Position numbers and translations under genes: made by a program
The notes under the pieces: model-generated
Seen by the model: the letters and a program-made list of their open reading frames with translations, nothing else
What the model was told of the DNA's origin: nothing
Databases searched by the model: none
Assembly: GCA_012520015.1 (NCBI GenBank)
Contig: JAAYPD010000263.1
Coordinates: 1 to 6,374 of the forward strand
Direction: 5' to 3'
Length of the DNA stretch: 6,374 nt
Source of the DNA: Methanomicrobiales archaeon
GTDB taxonomy: Archaea; Halobacteriota; Methanomicrobia; Methanomicrobiales; Methanospirillaceae
Part shown: piece after piece, positions 6,061-6,374 of the stretch
How the letters are laid out: each line of letters begins with the position of its first letter
Position numbering within the stretch: position 1 is the stretch's first letter

Positions 6061-6076
6061 TATCACCAAAGTGATA
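6061..6076. repeat. 16-bp inverted repeat upstream of the transglutaminase-like gene
   Basis: TATCAC and GTGATA form perfect 6-base arms around the spacer CAAA. The repeat ends 4 bases before the GTG start of the minus-strand gene. It could be an operator or a small mRNA hairpin covering the start; both roles are inferred from position. Confidence 0.4.
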
Positions 6077-6129
6077 ATCTCAAAGGCTTGTTTCATCAAT
6101 ATTTCGATCTGTCAGTTTGAAAATTCCGA

Positions 6130-6149
6130 GGTTTTATTAATTCAAAACC
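6130..6149. repeat. A/T-rich inverted repeat
   Basis: GGTTTT and AAAACC form 6-base arms around the 8-base spacer ATTAATTC. It could act as a protein site or belong to a promoter of the minus-strand gene 75 bases downstream. It is too weak to be called a terminator. Confidence 0.3.
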
Positions 6150-6278
6150 GGATTATTTACCTGATTTGTTGAGTAAAGGTATGCCAGGGTTATGGACTGA
6201 TATCCAGGAATGAAATACATGATTTTAGTCTTACAGACAGCCTGTTGAATAAATCTGGTCATAGTTACACAAGGTCTA

Positions 6279-6309
6279 CCCAGGCCTTCAATCCTGGGCT
6301 CCCAGGCCT
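6279..6309. repeat. CCCAGGCCT direct repeat with overlapping hairpins
   Basis: The nonamer CCCAGGCCT occurs at 6279-6287 and 6301-6309. Between them CCTGGG (6293-6298) can pair with the left CCCAGG (8-base loop) or the right CCCAGG (2-base loop), giving two mutually exclusive hairpins. This resembles a small repeat or a mobile-element relic; no function is shown. Confidence 0.4.
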
Positions 6310-6374
6310 GATCCGACTTTAAGGCACAGTCCAATTCCTTGTGAATCTGTTGTTATGGTCTGAATAATCGATGC

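Larger units (their letters stand above)
6057..6374. other. 318-base stretch without a supportable gene
   Basis: No reading frame here has a recognisable protein pattern. A 65-codon minus-strand frame (6137-6334) has no family motif or ribosome-binding site. A minus-strand frame open from the right edge to TGA at 6290-6288 could be the end of a gene beyond the window, but 28 residues are not enough to judge. The stretch carries an A/T-rich part (6077-6160), likely holding the transglutaminase promoter, and two sets of repeats listed separately. Confidence 0.5.

Noticed and set aside
6137..6334. Minus-strand 65-codon frame
   Set aside because: It has no recognisable motif, no ribosome-binding site, and crosses the repeats at 6279-6309, so I cannot support it as a gene.

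Overview
The window looks like a piece of a methanogenic archaeal chromosome, most likely Methanomicrobiales and perhaps Methanospirillum-like. The evidence is an archaeal Trm1, a UbiA prenyltransferase of the type that makes ether lipids, a tRNA without encoded CCA, A/T-rich TATA-like boxes, a probable leaderless start and oligo-T terminators. The species is an inference.

Left part (1-1614), housekeeping: a minus-strand UbiA-family gene cut by the window edge, a minus-strand tRNA-Arg(CCT), and a divergent plus-strand trm1 (tRNA G26 dimethyltransferase). The tRNA and trm1 are 58 bp apart, with one TATA-like element about 29 bp from each start. From 1615 to 1886 there is a short minus-strand ORF that looks like the C-terminal stub of a larger protein, then the leader of the next operon.

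Middle part (1887-4881), accessory: a broken peptide-modification cassette resembling the SynChlorMet (Scm) type, which has a PqqD-like carrier and two radical SAM/SPASM proteins. The PqqD/ScmD-like gene is intact. The ScmE-like gene has two in-frame TGA codons and a frameshift. The ScmF-like gene has a one-base frameshift in a T7 run, one in-frame TGA, a second frameshift and a missing C-terminus. An AT-rich VapBC-type toxin-antitoxin pair lies between the two radical SAM genes and appears intact. Neither radical SAM gene can make a full protein by normal decoding, so the cassette is probably dead or dying. No precursor peptide gene is visible. A 31-codon orphan reading frame follows scmF.

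Right part (4901-6056), housekeeping or unknown: rlmH, a SPOUT methyltransferase for the 23S rRNA pseudouridine, converges on a minus-strand transglutaminase-like cysteine-protease-fold gene with a GTG start. The last 318 bases hold inverted and direct repeats but no gene I can support.
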